Assembly: GCF_965118635.1 (NCBI RefSeq)
Contig: NZ_CBCPHV010000005.1
Location: 124,001 to 188,000 of the forward strand
DNA from: Empedobacter brevis_A
GTDB taxonomy: Bacteria > Bacteroidota > Bacteroidia > Flavobacteriales > Weeksellaceae
DNA length: 64,000 nt
Direction of reading: 5' to 3'
Each line of letters begins with the position of its first letter. The stretch's first letter is position 1. Position numbers and translations under genes: made by a program. Below, one piece after another: positions 1 through 8,116 of the stretch. Under the pieces are notes generated by a model. It was given only the letters and a program-made list of their open reading frames with translations. It was not told the DNA's origin and searched no databases.

Positions 1-1
1 C

Positions 2-841
2 TTACCTCCTACTTTAAACGAAATTTCGGCTTTAGAATATGAAAAACAAGATAAAAATATGGCTTCTTTTTGGGGCTTAAACGATTCTGATTCTAAACCA
101 GAATTGTATCGTTTCAATGCAAAAACTGGGAAAATTATCAATACCATTTTCATCACAAATGCTCCAAATATAGATTGGGAAGAAATGTCTGCGGATGATA
201 ATCGAATATATTTTGCAGATTTTGGAAATAATTTAGGCAAACGAAAAGATTTAGTCATTTATTTTATTGAAAAATCTAACATCGATTATTCTAAAGCTTA
301 TCAGCAATTAAAAGCTGAAAAAATTGAATTTTATTATCCTGAGCAAGAAACTTTCCAATTCAAAAACATGACAACGAATTGGGATACAGAAGCATTTTTT
401 GTTTACCAAAATGCGTTTCATATTTTCACAAAAGAATGGTCAAATATGGCAACTTCTCATTATGTTGTTCCTATTGACACTTCTAAAAAACATGCAGCTA
501 AAAAGTTAGAATCATTTCCTACAAATTACGCTGTAACTGCTTCCTATATTGATTCTGATAAAAATAGTCCAACAAAAGGAATTTATTTATTGGGCTATAC
601 AAAAGAAGCATTAACGTTTATCAATTGGTTCGATTTACCAAAAGATAACAATCAGTTATTCTTCACTTCACAAGTTAAAAAAATAAGTTTACCTTTGGGC
701 TTCACGACTCAGTTGGGACAATTGGAAGGGATTTCAGTTTTACCAACCGAAAACAAGATTTGTTTTAGCGGAGAAGAGTTTAACTATAAAGGTTTCTATG
801 CAAAACAGGTTGTACATTGCATCAATAATTTTACGAATTAA
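2..841 (+). CDS. Conserved hypothetical protein, 5' end outside the window
   Basis: The reading frame is open to the left edge, so the gene is truncated here and its true start lies upstream; the first ATG in the window (59) is internal. The visible 279 or so residues have no membrane segment. They contain repeated short beta-strand-like stretches (residues such as WEEMSADDNRIYFADFGNN near the N-terminal part), which look like blades of a propeller-type fold in unannotated Bacteroidota proteins. I do not recognise a family and assign no function. It stops 11 bases before the TTG start of the polyprenyl synthase and may be transcribed with it. Confidence 0.7.
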   Translation, partial: LPPTLNEISALEYEKQDKNMASFWGLNDSDSKPELYRFNAKTGKIINTIFITNAPNIDWEEMSADDNRIYFADFGNNLGKRKDLVIYFIEKSNIDYSKAYQQLKAEKIEFYYPEQETFQFKNMTTNWDTEAFFVYQNAFHIFTKEWSNMATSHYVVPIDTSKKHAAKKLESFPTNYAVTASYIDSDKNSPTKGIYLLGYTKEALTFINWFDLPKDNNQLFFTSQVKKISLPLGFTTQLGQLEGISVLPTENKICFSGEEFNYKGFYAKQVVHCINNFTN

Positions 842-852
842 AAAACTAAATT

Positions 853-1830
853 TTGAGTAACACGGTAGATTTGATAAAAGCGCCAATCGCGGAGGAAATG
901 AAATTATTTGAACAAAAATTCTTCGAATCAATGAAGAGTAATGTTTCACTTCTTGACCGTATTACCAATTATATTGTACGCAGAAAAGGAAAACAAATGC
1001 GTCCGATGTTTGTTTTTTTAACAGCAAAATTAAATGGTGAAGTACAAGAACGTACCTACCGAGCTGCTTCTTTTATAGAACTTATTCATACAGCAACTTT
1101 GGTTCATGATGATGTTGTGGACGATAGTACATTGCGCCGTGGATTCTTTTCTTTGAATGCAATTTGGAAAAATAAAGTAGCTGTTTTAGTTGGTGATTAT
1201 TTCTTGTCAAAAACCTTAATTATTTCAACAAAAAACAAAGATTTTGATTTATTAGAAGTCGTTTCTGTTGCGATACAAGAAATTTCGGAAGGTGAATTAT
1301 TGCAAATCGAAAAAGCGCGGAAACTAGATATTACAGAAGATGTCTATTTCGAAATTATCCGAATGAAAACTGCTACGCTTATTGCTGCTTGTTGCGAAGC
1401 TGGAGCACGTTCTGTTGGATGTTCAGAAGAAGTAGCAAAGAAAATGCATCGTTTTGGTGAATTAGTCGGAATTGCTTTCCAAATCAAAGATGATTTATTT
1501 GATTACACAACTTCCAACGCAATTGGAAAGCCTGTAGGAATTGATATTAAGGAACAAAAAATGACATTACCTTTGATTTATTCCATTAACAATGCAACTG
1601 TAAAAGACAAAAAATGGTTGATTAATTCCGTAAAACGTTACAATAACGATAAAAAACGTGTTCGAGAAATTATTCAATATGTAAAGGAGCATGGCGGAAT
1701 TGAGTACACACAAAAAATGATGAAACAATATAGCCAAGAGGCTTTGGATATACTTTACGAATTTCCCGAAAACGAATTTAGAAATTCATTGGAAACAATG
1801 GTGAGATACGTTATCGAAAGAGAAAAATAA
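853..1830 (+). CDS. ispB: Polyprenyl diphosphate synthase (octaprenyl type)
   Basis: Makes the long-chain prenyl diphosphate used for the menaquinone side chain by adding isopentenyl diphosphate units to an allylic primer. The 325-residue length fits the family. The GKQMRP region, the first aspartate-rich motif HDDVVDD and the second DDLFD motif are all present, which are the Mg-diphosphate binding sites. The frame has an in-frame TAA at 847-849 and no ATG before the conserved N-terminal region, so the start is the TTG at 853 (MSNTVDLIKAPIAEEM). The chain length of the product cannot be read safely from sequence. A hairpin terminator follows directly after the stop. Confidence 0.93.
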   Translation: MSNTVDLIKAPIAEEMKLFEQKFFESMKSNVSLLDRITNYIVRRKGKQMRPMFVFLTAKLNGEVQERTYRAASFIELIHTATLVHDDVVDDSTLRRGFFSLNAIWKNKVAVLVGDYFLSKTLIISTKNKDFDLLEVVSVAIQEISEGELLQIEKARKLDITEDVYFEIIRMKTATLIAACCEAGARSVGCSEEVAKKMHRFGELVGIAFQIKDDLFDYTTSNAIGKPVGIDIKEQKMTLPLIYSINNATVKDKKWLINSVKRYNNDKKRVREIIQYVKEHGGIEYTQKMMKQYSQEALDILYEFPENEFRNSLETMVRYVIEREK

Positions 1831-1860
1831 AAAAAGGACTTCTAATTGAAGTCCTTTTTT
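1831..1860 (+). terminator. Rho-independent terminator after the polyprenyl synthase
   Basis: Perfect inverted repeat AAAAAGGACTTC / GAAGTCCTTTTT with a five-base loop, ending in a T run, starting one base after the stop codon. Confidence 0.9.
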
Positions 1861-1888
1861 GTATATTACAATATTGTAAAGCTACTAA

Positions 1889-2227
1889 ATGAAAAAAGAT
1901 AATATCATACTTACTATTTCTCTATTTTCTCCTCTTTTATTTTTAGGTAGTATTGTTACTTATTTTTTTCTTTTTCCAAAAACCTATTCTCCTTATGAAT
2001 ATTATAAAACAATACATTACAAAGGAAATGTTCAAAAAATATATACAAAATATGAAAGTAGAGGAAATAAATTAATGGTTAGAGTAAGATATTCAGATTA
2101 TTATTTACCTTATGAAAATGCGAATAAGTTGATTGAAATAGGTGATTCTGTTGTTAAAAGAAAAGGAGAAACTAACTTATATATATTTAGAGATAAAATC
2201 TTAATAAAGACTTTAACTATAGAATAA
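1889..2227 (+). CDS. Small membrane-anchored hypothetical protein
   Basis: A 112-residue protein with one hydrophobic segment at about residues 8-30 and a short charged, strand-rich remainder rich in Tyr and Lys. The C-terminal part (GDSVVKRKGETNLYIFRD) resembles small single-pass Bacteroidota proteins of unknown function. It has its own ATG start 58 bases after the preceding stop, beyond a terminator, so it is probably transcribed alone. No catalytic motif is visible. Base composition is even more A/T-rich than the neighbours. Confidence 0.7.
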   Translation: MKKDNIILTISLFSPLLFLGSIVTYFFLFPKTYSPYEYYKTIHYKGNVQKIYTKYESRGNKLMVRVRYSDYYLPYENANKLIEIGDSVVKRKGETNLYIFRDKILIKTLTIE

Positions 2228-2282
2228 ACATTTTCAATTATATTATAATTAAAAATCTCATTAAAACCTTCTAAATTACTCA

Positions 2283-2316
2283 CAAAAAAAGCTGCTACAA
2301 ATTGTAACAGCTTTCA
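2283..2316 (-). terminator. Terminator for the membrane GNAT gene (minus strand)
   Basis: Near-perfect hairpin AAAGCTG..CAGCTTT with an extended TAC/GTA stem. Read on the minus strand it is followed by a run of seven T. Confidence 0.8.
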
Positions 2317-2336
2317 TATATTATTCTAACTATTTA

Positions 2337-3293
2337 TTAATTTAAATTCTTTTGATAAATATAATCATCCATGATGTAGCCATTTCCGATATCAAATGTT
2401 TTAGATTCCATTCTCTTGAAACCATTTTTCTCGTAGAAACGAATAGCTTTTGCATTGTGTTTATTCACTGTTAAATGAACAGCTTTTGCTCCTTTTTCGC
2501 GTGCATAATCCAACACTCTATTCATCATCAATTGCCCAATTCCTTTGGTTTGATTAGATTCTTTTAAGTAAATTTTTGATAAGAAAACAGTATTATTTTC
2601 ATCTAATTTATAGTGCAAATAACCAGAAGGAACATTATCTATTTTCAAAACTTCCCAAACATCTCCAGCTGCAATTCCTTCATTTACTTTATCATTATTA
2701 TACATCATATCAATCATATAATCGATTTGATCTTGTGATAATAAATCTTTGTAACATTCATTCCAAATCTCTCTCGCTAAAGGTTGAACCAAATGAATAT
2801 TTTTCTCATTTACAGTATGAAAATGCGGATAAACATCTAGTTTTATTGGATTTATTTTCTGATTAACTTCTATATGCTGTAGAATTTCATCTTTACGTTT
2901 ATCTATTTCTCCTTCCAACATTTGCAATGTCCATTTACGCTTTAATGAATTGTAATAAAACATTCCAATTAAAATATAAATAATAATATGCATGATTAGC
3001 TGAACATTATTATTTACGAAATAAGTATAAAAAGCTTCTGTAAAGTCTTTATTTTCTACTTCATATGTTTTAAGCTTTTCACTAAAACTAATAGAATCAT
3101 CTAATGAAACGGGTTTCATTTGTACTCCTAAATCAATTACTCCACTCAAAATTAGTCCATAAAATATAAATAAAAGAACAACTAGTGAAATAAAGTACAT
3201 TCCAATAACTGTGAAAATCGTTTTCAATTTATTCTTTTTGAAAAATTTTGCTAAGAAATAAAACTGAATGCTAAATATGATGATTAGAAACAC
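2337..3293 (-). CDS. Membrane-anchored GNAT-family N-acetyltransferase
   Basis: The 318-residue protein has two parts. Residues 1-120 carry about three hydrophobic segments (near 1-18, 27-50 and 97-117). Residues 150-318 are a GNAT acetyltransferase domain, with the acetyl-CoA binding region NQTKGIGQLMMNRVLDYA followed by the typical NAKAIRFYEKNGFKRM ending. GNAT domains transfer an acetyl group to an amine; the substrate here is unknown. Translation starts at GTG (3293): an in-frame TAA sits two codons upstream and no ATG precedes the first hydrophobic segment. The gene is divergent from kbl and monocistronic. The membrane part is the unusual element. Confidence 0.82.
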   Translation of the reverse strand: MFLIIIFSIQFYFLAKFFKKNKLKTIFTVIGMYFISLVVLLFIFYGLILSGVIDLGVQMKPVSLDDSISFSEKLKTYEVENKDFTEAFYTYFVNNNVQLIMHIIIYILIGMFYYNSLKRKWTLQMLEGEIDKRKDEILQHIEVNQKINPIKLDVYPHFHTVNEKNIHLVQPLAREIWNECYKDLLSQDQIDYMIDMMYNNDKVNEGIAAGDVWEVLKIDNVPSGYLHYKLDENNTVFLSKIYLKESNQTKGIGQLMMNRVLDYAREKGAKAVHLTVNKHNAKAIRFYEKNGFKRMESKTFDIGNGYIMDDYIYQKNLN

Positions 3294-3315
3294 TGATTAC
3301 TATTTTTATATAAAA

Positions 3316-3323
3316 CAAAAATA
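3316..3323 (-). promoter_or_regulatory. -7 box (TATTTTTG) for the GNAT gene
   Basis: Matches the Bacteroidota -7 consensus TAnnTTTG on the minus strand, 23 bases before the GTG start. No clear -33 element is seen at the usual spacing. Confidence 0.5.
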
Positions 3324-3346
3324 CAAAAAATATGCCCGTAAACATT

Positions 3347-3354
3347 TATATTTG
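3347..3354 (+). promoter_or_regulatory. -7 box (TATATTTG) for kbl
   Basis: Exact match to TAnnTTTG 33 bases before the kbl ATG. It lies back-to-back with the divergent box at 3316-3323. Confidence 0.6.
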
Positions 3355-3387
3355 TATGAAACATATCAAAACAAAAAGTGATTTATT

Positions 3388-4587
3388 ATGTATAGCGATA
3401 AATTTCAAAACTATTTACAAACGCAATTAAATGATTTAGAAGAACAAGGTTTATTCAAAAAAGAACGAATCATTGCTTCTCCTCAAAGTGCGGAAATTAC
3501 ATTAGAAAATGGTAAAACATTACTTAATTTCTGTGCAAACAACTATTTGGGATTATCTGATAATAAAGAAGTTATTTCTGCTTCTCAAAAAATGTTAGAT
3601 GATCGTGGATACGGAATGTCATCTGTTCGTTTTATTTGTGGAACACAAGATATTCACAAGCAATTGGAAAAGAAAATTGCTGACTTCTTAGGAATGGAAG
3701 ATACAATTCTATATGCAGCTGCTTTTGATGCAAATGGAGGTGTTTTTGAACCATTGTTCACAGAAGAAGATGCGATTATTTCTGATGAATTAAACCATGC
3801 TTCTATTATTGATGGTGTTCGTTTATGTAAAGCTGCTCGTTACCGTTACAAAAACAATAATATGGCAGATTTAGAAGCGCAATTAATAGCTGCTTCAGAA
3901 AAAAATCATCGTTTCAAAATTATTGTAACAGATGGCGTTTTCTCTATGGATGGTATTGTTGCTGATTTGAAAGGAGTTTGTGATTTAGCTGATAAATACG
4001 ATGCTTTGGTTATGGTTGATGATTCGCACGCAACTGGTTTCATCGGAAAAACTGGTCGTGGAACGCACGAACATAATGAAGTTATGGGACGTGTAGATAT
4101 CATTACATCTACTTTAGGTAAAGCTTTAGGTGGAGCAATGGGAGGATTTACTTCTGGTAAAAAAGAAGTAATCGAAATGTTACGTCAAAAATCTCGTCCA
4201 TATTTATTCTCTAACTCTTTAGCTCCTGGAATTGTTGGTGCAGCTTTACAAGTATTAGAAATGTTAGAGAAAGATACATCTTTACGTGATAAAGTAATGT
4301 GGAACGCCGAATATTTCCGTAAAGAAATGGTTGCTGCTGGTTTTGATATTCCAGAAGGCGATGCTGCAATAGTTCCAGTTATGTTGTACGATGCAAAATT
4401 ATCTCAAGTAATGGCAGACAAATTATTAGATGAAGGTGTTTATGTAATCGGATTCTTTTTCCCTGTTGTTCCTCGCGATAAAGCACGTATTCGTGTACAA
4501 TTATCTGCTGCACATACAAAAGAACAATTAGATCATACCATTGCTGCTTTTACAAAAGTTGGTAAAGAACTAGGTGTGATTAAATAA
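3388..4587 (+). CDS. kbl: Glycine C-acetyltransferase (2-amino-3-ketobutyrate CoA ligase)
   Basis: PLP-dependent alpha-oxoamine synthase that cleaves 2-amino-3-oxobutyrate with CoA to glycine and acetyl-CoA, the second step of threonine breakdown. Its 399 residues match the family length. The PLP-binding lysine is K245 in TSTLGKALGGAMGG, and the cofactor-binding DDSHATGFIGKTGRGT region is intact. The first enzyme of the path, an SDR-type threonine 3-dehydrogenase, is at 31010 rather than adjacent. Related enzymes (BioF, HemA, Spt) share the fold, but the sequence is typical of Kbl throughout. A terminator follows closely, so this is a single-gene unit. Confidence 0.96.
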   Translation: MYSDKFQNYLQTQLNDLEEQGLFKKERIIASPQSAEITLENGKTLLNFCANNYLGLSDNKEVISASQKMLDDRGYGMSSVRFICGTQDIHKQLEKKIADFLGMEDTILYAAAFDANGGVFEPLFTEEDAIISDELNHASIIDGVRLCKAARYRYKNNNMADLEAQLIAASEKNHRFKIIVTDGVFSMDGIVADLKGVCDLADKYDALVMVDDSHATGFIGKTGRGTHEHNEVMGRVDIITSTLGKALGGAMGGFTSGKKEVIEMLRQKSRPYLFSNSLAPGIVGAALQVLEMLEKDTSLRDKVMWNAEYFRKEMVAAGFDIPEGDAAIVPVMLYDAKLSQVMADKLLDEGVYVIGFFFPVVPRDKARIRVQLSAAHTKEQLDHTIAAFTKVGKELGVIK

Positions 4588-4613
4588 GAAATTCTTTAAT
4601 TAAATATTATATT

Positions 4614-4639
4614 AGCGACTATCTTTAGTCGCTTTTTTT
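4614..4639 (+). terminator. Terminator after kbl
   Basis: Hairpin AGCGACT / AGTCGC with a short loop followed by seven T. Confidence 0.88.
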
Positions 4640-4692
4640 ATTATATATAATTAACCTAACAAATTATATAAAACAAACAGAATTAGAAAAGT

Positions 4693-5208
4693 ATGAAACT
4701 ATTTTTAGTTATTTTAATGATAATTTTCTCTTTTTTGGTTCCATATATGCATCAAAAGAAGAACATAAGAAAAATAAGCTCTTTACAATTCGGTTTTATA
4801 TGGTTTGTGATTTTCTTAGTAACTATATTTACAATATTGTCAACTTATTATTTCATTAAATTTATTTGTAACGAAACTTTAATTCTTTTTGACACAGGAT
4901 TTTCAGATAATTTAGGTTATATCCTAATATCTTTTATTTTCTGGTTTCCTTTGCTTTTATTTTTTATCGGTTTAGTCTGCGACATCTTTGATTATGATAT
5001 AGATAAATATTATTCTATTGTAAAAAAAATAGGAAAGTTCTTTTATGTTCCTCTCGTTATGATTTCTTTTGCATTATTTCTTATTTATATACTTTTTAAC
5101 GAAGAAATTAGAGCGCCCTATAATTTTATAATTCCTTTATTTCTAATTTTTATTGGGATAATTATCTATTTTTATTTTAAAGATCTTTTCAAAAATAAAA
5201 AAAAATAA
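4693..5208 (+). CDS. Multi-pass hypothetical membrane protein
   Basis: A 171-residue, strongly hydrophobic protein with about four to five predicted membrane segments (near residues 3-20, 30-55, 75-97, 115-135 and 140-162) and a lysine-rich C-terminus. No conserved family motif is recognised. It sits between kbl and the AddB-like gene, which are often close together in flavobacteria, so it looks like a lineage-specific insertion in that neighbourhood (inference). Codon use is very A/T-rich, as for other orphan membrane proteins in this window. Confidence 0.68.
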   Translation: MKLFLVILMIIFSFLVPYMHQKKNIRKISSLQFGFIWFVIFLVTIFTILSTYYFIKFICNETLILFDTGFSDNLGYILISFIFWFPLLLFFIGLVCDIFDYDIDKYYSIVKKIGKFFYVPLVMISFALFLIYILFNEEIRAPYNFIIPLFLIFIGIIIYFYFKDLFKNKKK

Positions 5209-5290
5209 ATTTTTCAATTAATTCTAAACGCCACGAGTTGTCTCTCAAAATTCTTACTTTTACAACAACTCAACGAAAGAAAATTTCAAA

Positions 5291-7978
5291 ATGGCTCAAT
5301 TCATAGAAAATGTTGTAAAAGATTTAGTTCAAAATCAAAAAAACTTTATCAACACCACTTTAGTTTTACCAGGAAAACGTCCAATGTTATTCTTCAAACA
5401 AGAATTTCAGCGTCAAGCGCAGAACATAATTCTTCCTGAAATGAAAAGTATCGAAGAATTAATGAGCGAACTTTCTGGTTTAGAAATTATTTCAGGGATT
5501 AATCTATGGTTCAAAGCTTATCAAGCGTATAAAAAAATAGTTAGTAAACCTGATTCTTTTGAAGATTTTATAAAATGGGGACCAACTGTTTTAAAAGATT
5601 TTGATGATATTGATGCTTCTCTGCAACCTGCCAACAAAGTTTTAGATTATTTAGTTTCTGTAGAAAGAATTAATCAATGGGGAGAAGGAAAAATAGAAAT
5701 TGGAAAAAATGAAATCATTCAAAATCATTTAACATTTTGGGGAATTGTTTCGAAATTATATTTTCAATTGCAACAAGATTTGCTTGATTCAAAAGAAGGA
5801 TATGCCGGAATGGTTTTCAGAATTGCAAGTGAAAAAGTTGATGAAATTGTCGAAAAACGAACTTCACATTATGTTTTTGCCGGATTTAATGCTTTGACAA
5901 AAGCCGAACAAGCACTAATATTTCGATTAGAAAAAGAAAACTTAGCAACTTTATATTTCGATGCAGACAAATATTATTACGAAAATCCGAATCAGGAAGC
6001 AGGTTCTTTTCTACGAAAATACAAAGAGAAAATAAAACCAATCAATTGGGTTGTGGATGAGTTTTCTAAACCAAAAAATTTACATACAATTGGTGTTGCA
6101 AAGCAAGTTGGGCAAGCAAAATATATTGCAGATATAATTAGAAATCTCAACGAAGATGAAATAAAAAATACTGCTTTGATTTTGGCCGATGAAGCTATTT
6201 TACCCGCAATTCTCAATTCTTTGCCCGAAAATATTACACATCTAAATATTTCGATGGGAATTCCTTTGCGTTCGGTTCCATTAGCTCAATTTTTCAAATC
6301 TATTTTTGAGTTGCAAATGAATCGTGAGAAATTAGGAAAGAAAACAATGTTTTATTTCAAAAATGTTTTGCAAATTCTCGAAAATAAAACCTTATCACAT
6401 TTTAGTTCAGATGAAAGCCGAAAATTAATTGGAGAAATACGTTCTCAAAATCGAATTTTCAATTCTCAAAATTCAATTCAGAATTCATTAGAAAACTCTA
6501 TTTTCAAATCTATTTTTCATATTCCAACAAGCATTACTGAGTTTATTCATCATTTAAAAAATTGGACAGATGAATTGTTACATCATCCATCAATGAATGA
6601 TTTATTAACGAAAGAATATTTATTCTTTTTCAAAAAAGTTTTCAATCAATTGCATGAAAATCTTCTGCAAGTAAATGATATCAAAGATTATAGAACGCTA
6701 TTTTTATTGTATAACAAAATTGTATCTTCCGAAACAATTTCCTTTATTGGAGAACCTTTGAAAGGGTTGCAGTTGATGGGATTATTGGAAACTCGTTTAC
6801 TGAATTTTGATAATATTATTATGACTTCTGTAAACGACGAAATTTTACCATTAGGAAGACAAAATAATACATTCATTCCATACGATATTCGTAAACAAAT
6901 GAAATTGAATACATTTACCGAAAATGATTCAATTTATGCTTATCACTTTTATCGCTTAATTCAGCGTGCAAAAAATGCTTATTTCGTTTATGATACAGAA
7001 GCTGATGGAATGGGTTCTGGAGAAAAATCGCGCTTTTTAGCTCAAATCAAATTTGAAAGTAATCATGAAATAAAGGAAACATTTGCTGCTCCAAGTTTTG
7101 TAACCAAACCGCTAAAAGAAATTATTGTTCCAAAAACAGATGAAACAATGATAAAATTGTGGAATTGGGCAAATTATGGCATTTCTCCTTCTTCACTTTC
7201 TACTTATTTGCGTAATCCGTTAGATTTTTATGAGCAACGCGTTTTTAATGTAAATGAAGTAGAAGAAGCTGAAGAAATAGTAAGCGCAAGAACCTTAGGA
7301 AATATTGTGCATGGCGCTTTAGAAGATTTGTACAAACCTTATTTGAATAGAATTTTGCATGAAAATGATTTTAAGGATATCGAAAAAATAAAAGCAAAAA
7401 CATTGCAAGAACATTTTAGCAAAGAATATAAAGATGGACATTTGGACAAAGGACCAAATTATTTAATTTATAAAATTGCTGAACGAATTTTGGATGGAGT
7501 TTTGTCTAAAGATGCAAAAACAGCAAAAGAAAATGAATTTGTTATAAAATCTCTGGAAAGTAAACACGATGTTGATTTTGAATTAACGAATGGAAAACAC
7601 GTAAAATTGAAAGGAGTTATTGACCGAATTGATTCTGTAAATAACCAAATTCGAATTATAGATTATAAAACTGGTTATGCAAAAGATATTTCGGTAAAAA
7701 CCGAGGATATCGAGATTGTTTATCAAAAAGAAGATAAAGCAAAACAATTGCAATTGATTTTTTATGCGCATTTATTTTATGCAAATAAAGAAAATCTAGA
7801 TAAAGAAATTGAGTTATGTATTTATCCTATCAAGTTTCCGAATAAAGAATTAATAAAACTTTCTGTTGATGGAAATAAGATTACTGATTATTCAATTGTT
7901 GAAAAATCAATTCAGCCAATGTCAAAATTAATTGAAGAAATACTAGATCAAGAAATTCCATTCAAACAACCAGAATAG
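5291..7978 (+). CDS. AddB-like protein with PD-(D/E)XK nuclease domain
   Basis: An 895-residue protein of the RecB/AddB exonuclease group that processes double-strand breaks. The N-terminal two thirds is a helicase-like region with a degenerate Walker A (LVLPGKRPMLFF, no GKT), as expected for the AddB subunit, which does not act as an ATP motor. The C-terminal third is a RecB-type nuclease: LGNIVHGALEDL, GVIDRID, IDYKTG and the QLIFYAHLF helix carry the metal and catalytic residues. The whole protein contains a single cysteine (ELCIYP). The position normally holding the first iron-sulfur Cys (Y..CP..FY) is YLRNPLDFY, so no 4Fe-4S cluster can form. No AddA helicase is seen in this window. Confidence 0.85.
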   Translation: MAQFIENVVKDLVQNQKNFINTTLVLPGKRPMLFFKQEFQRQAQNIILPEMKSIEELMSELSGLEIISGINLWFKAYQAYKKIVSKPDSFEDFIKWGPTVLKDFDDIDASLQPANKVLDYLVSVERINQWGEGKIEIGKNEIIQNHLTFWGIVSKLYFQLQQDLLDSKEGYAGMVFRIASEKVDEIVEKRTSHYVFAGFNALTKAEQALIFRLEKENLATLYFDADKYYYENPNQEAGSFLRKYKEKIKPINWVVDEFSKPKNLHTIGVAKQVGQAKYIADIIRNLNEDEIKNTALILADEAILPAILNSLPENITHLNISMGIPLRSVPLAQFFKSIFELQMNREKLGKKTMFYFKNVLQILENKTLSHFSSDESRKLIGEIRSQNRIFNSQNSIQNSLENSIFKSIFHIPTSITEFIHHLKNWTDELLHHPSMNDLLTKEYLFFFKKVFNQLHENLLQVNDIKDYRTLFLLYNKIVSSETISFIGEPLKGLQLMGLLETRLLNFDNIIMTSVNDEILPLGRQNNTFIPYDIRKQMKLNTFTENDSIYAYHFYRLIQRAKNAYFVYDTEADGMGSGEKSRFLAQIKFESNHEIKETFAAPSFVTKPLKEIIVPKTDETMIKLWNWANYGISPSSLSTYLRNPLDFYEQRVFNVNEVEEAEEIVSARTLGNIVHGALEDLYKPYLNRILHENDFKDIEKIKAKTLQEHFSKEYKDGHLDKGPNYLIYKIAERILDGVLSKDAKTAKENEFVIKSLESKHDVDFELTNGKHVKLKGVIDRIDSVNNQIRIIDYKTGYAKDISVKTEDIEIVYQKEDKAKQLQLIFYAHLFYANKENLDKEIELCIYPIKFPNKELIKLSVDGNKITDYSIVEKSIQPMSKLIEEILDQEIPFKQPE

Positions 7979-7984
7979 TACTCA

Positions 7985-8050
7985 ATACACCATAATATAA
8001 ACCCATTTTAAATACTAGATATAAAGGGTTTTATATTTAATTTGGTGTAT
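7985..8050. repeat. Two-tier imperfect inverted repeat upstream of the symporter
   Basis: Outer arms ATACACCA (7985-7992) and TGGTGTAT (8043-8050) enclose inner arms AATATAAACCC (7994-8004) and GGGTTTTATATT (8026-8037), giving a long hairpin with one bulge and an unpaired A/T loop. It has no T run typical of the terminators here. It could still end the AddB-like transcript, act as a leader element, or be a remnant of a small mobile repeat. Confidence 0.6.
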
Positions 8051-8088
8051 AAATCAATTAAAATTCTTAATAATTTGCTAAAAAATAG

Positions 8089-8096
8089 TAGTTTTG
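8089..8096 (+). promoter_or_regulatory. -7 box (TAGTTTTG) for the symporter gene
   Basis: TAnnTTTG match 20 bases before the ATG at 8117. The -33 element is not evident. Confidence 0.45.
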
Positions 8097-8116
8097 GAAA
8101 AGTTTAAAATCGCATA

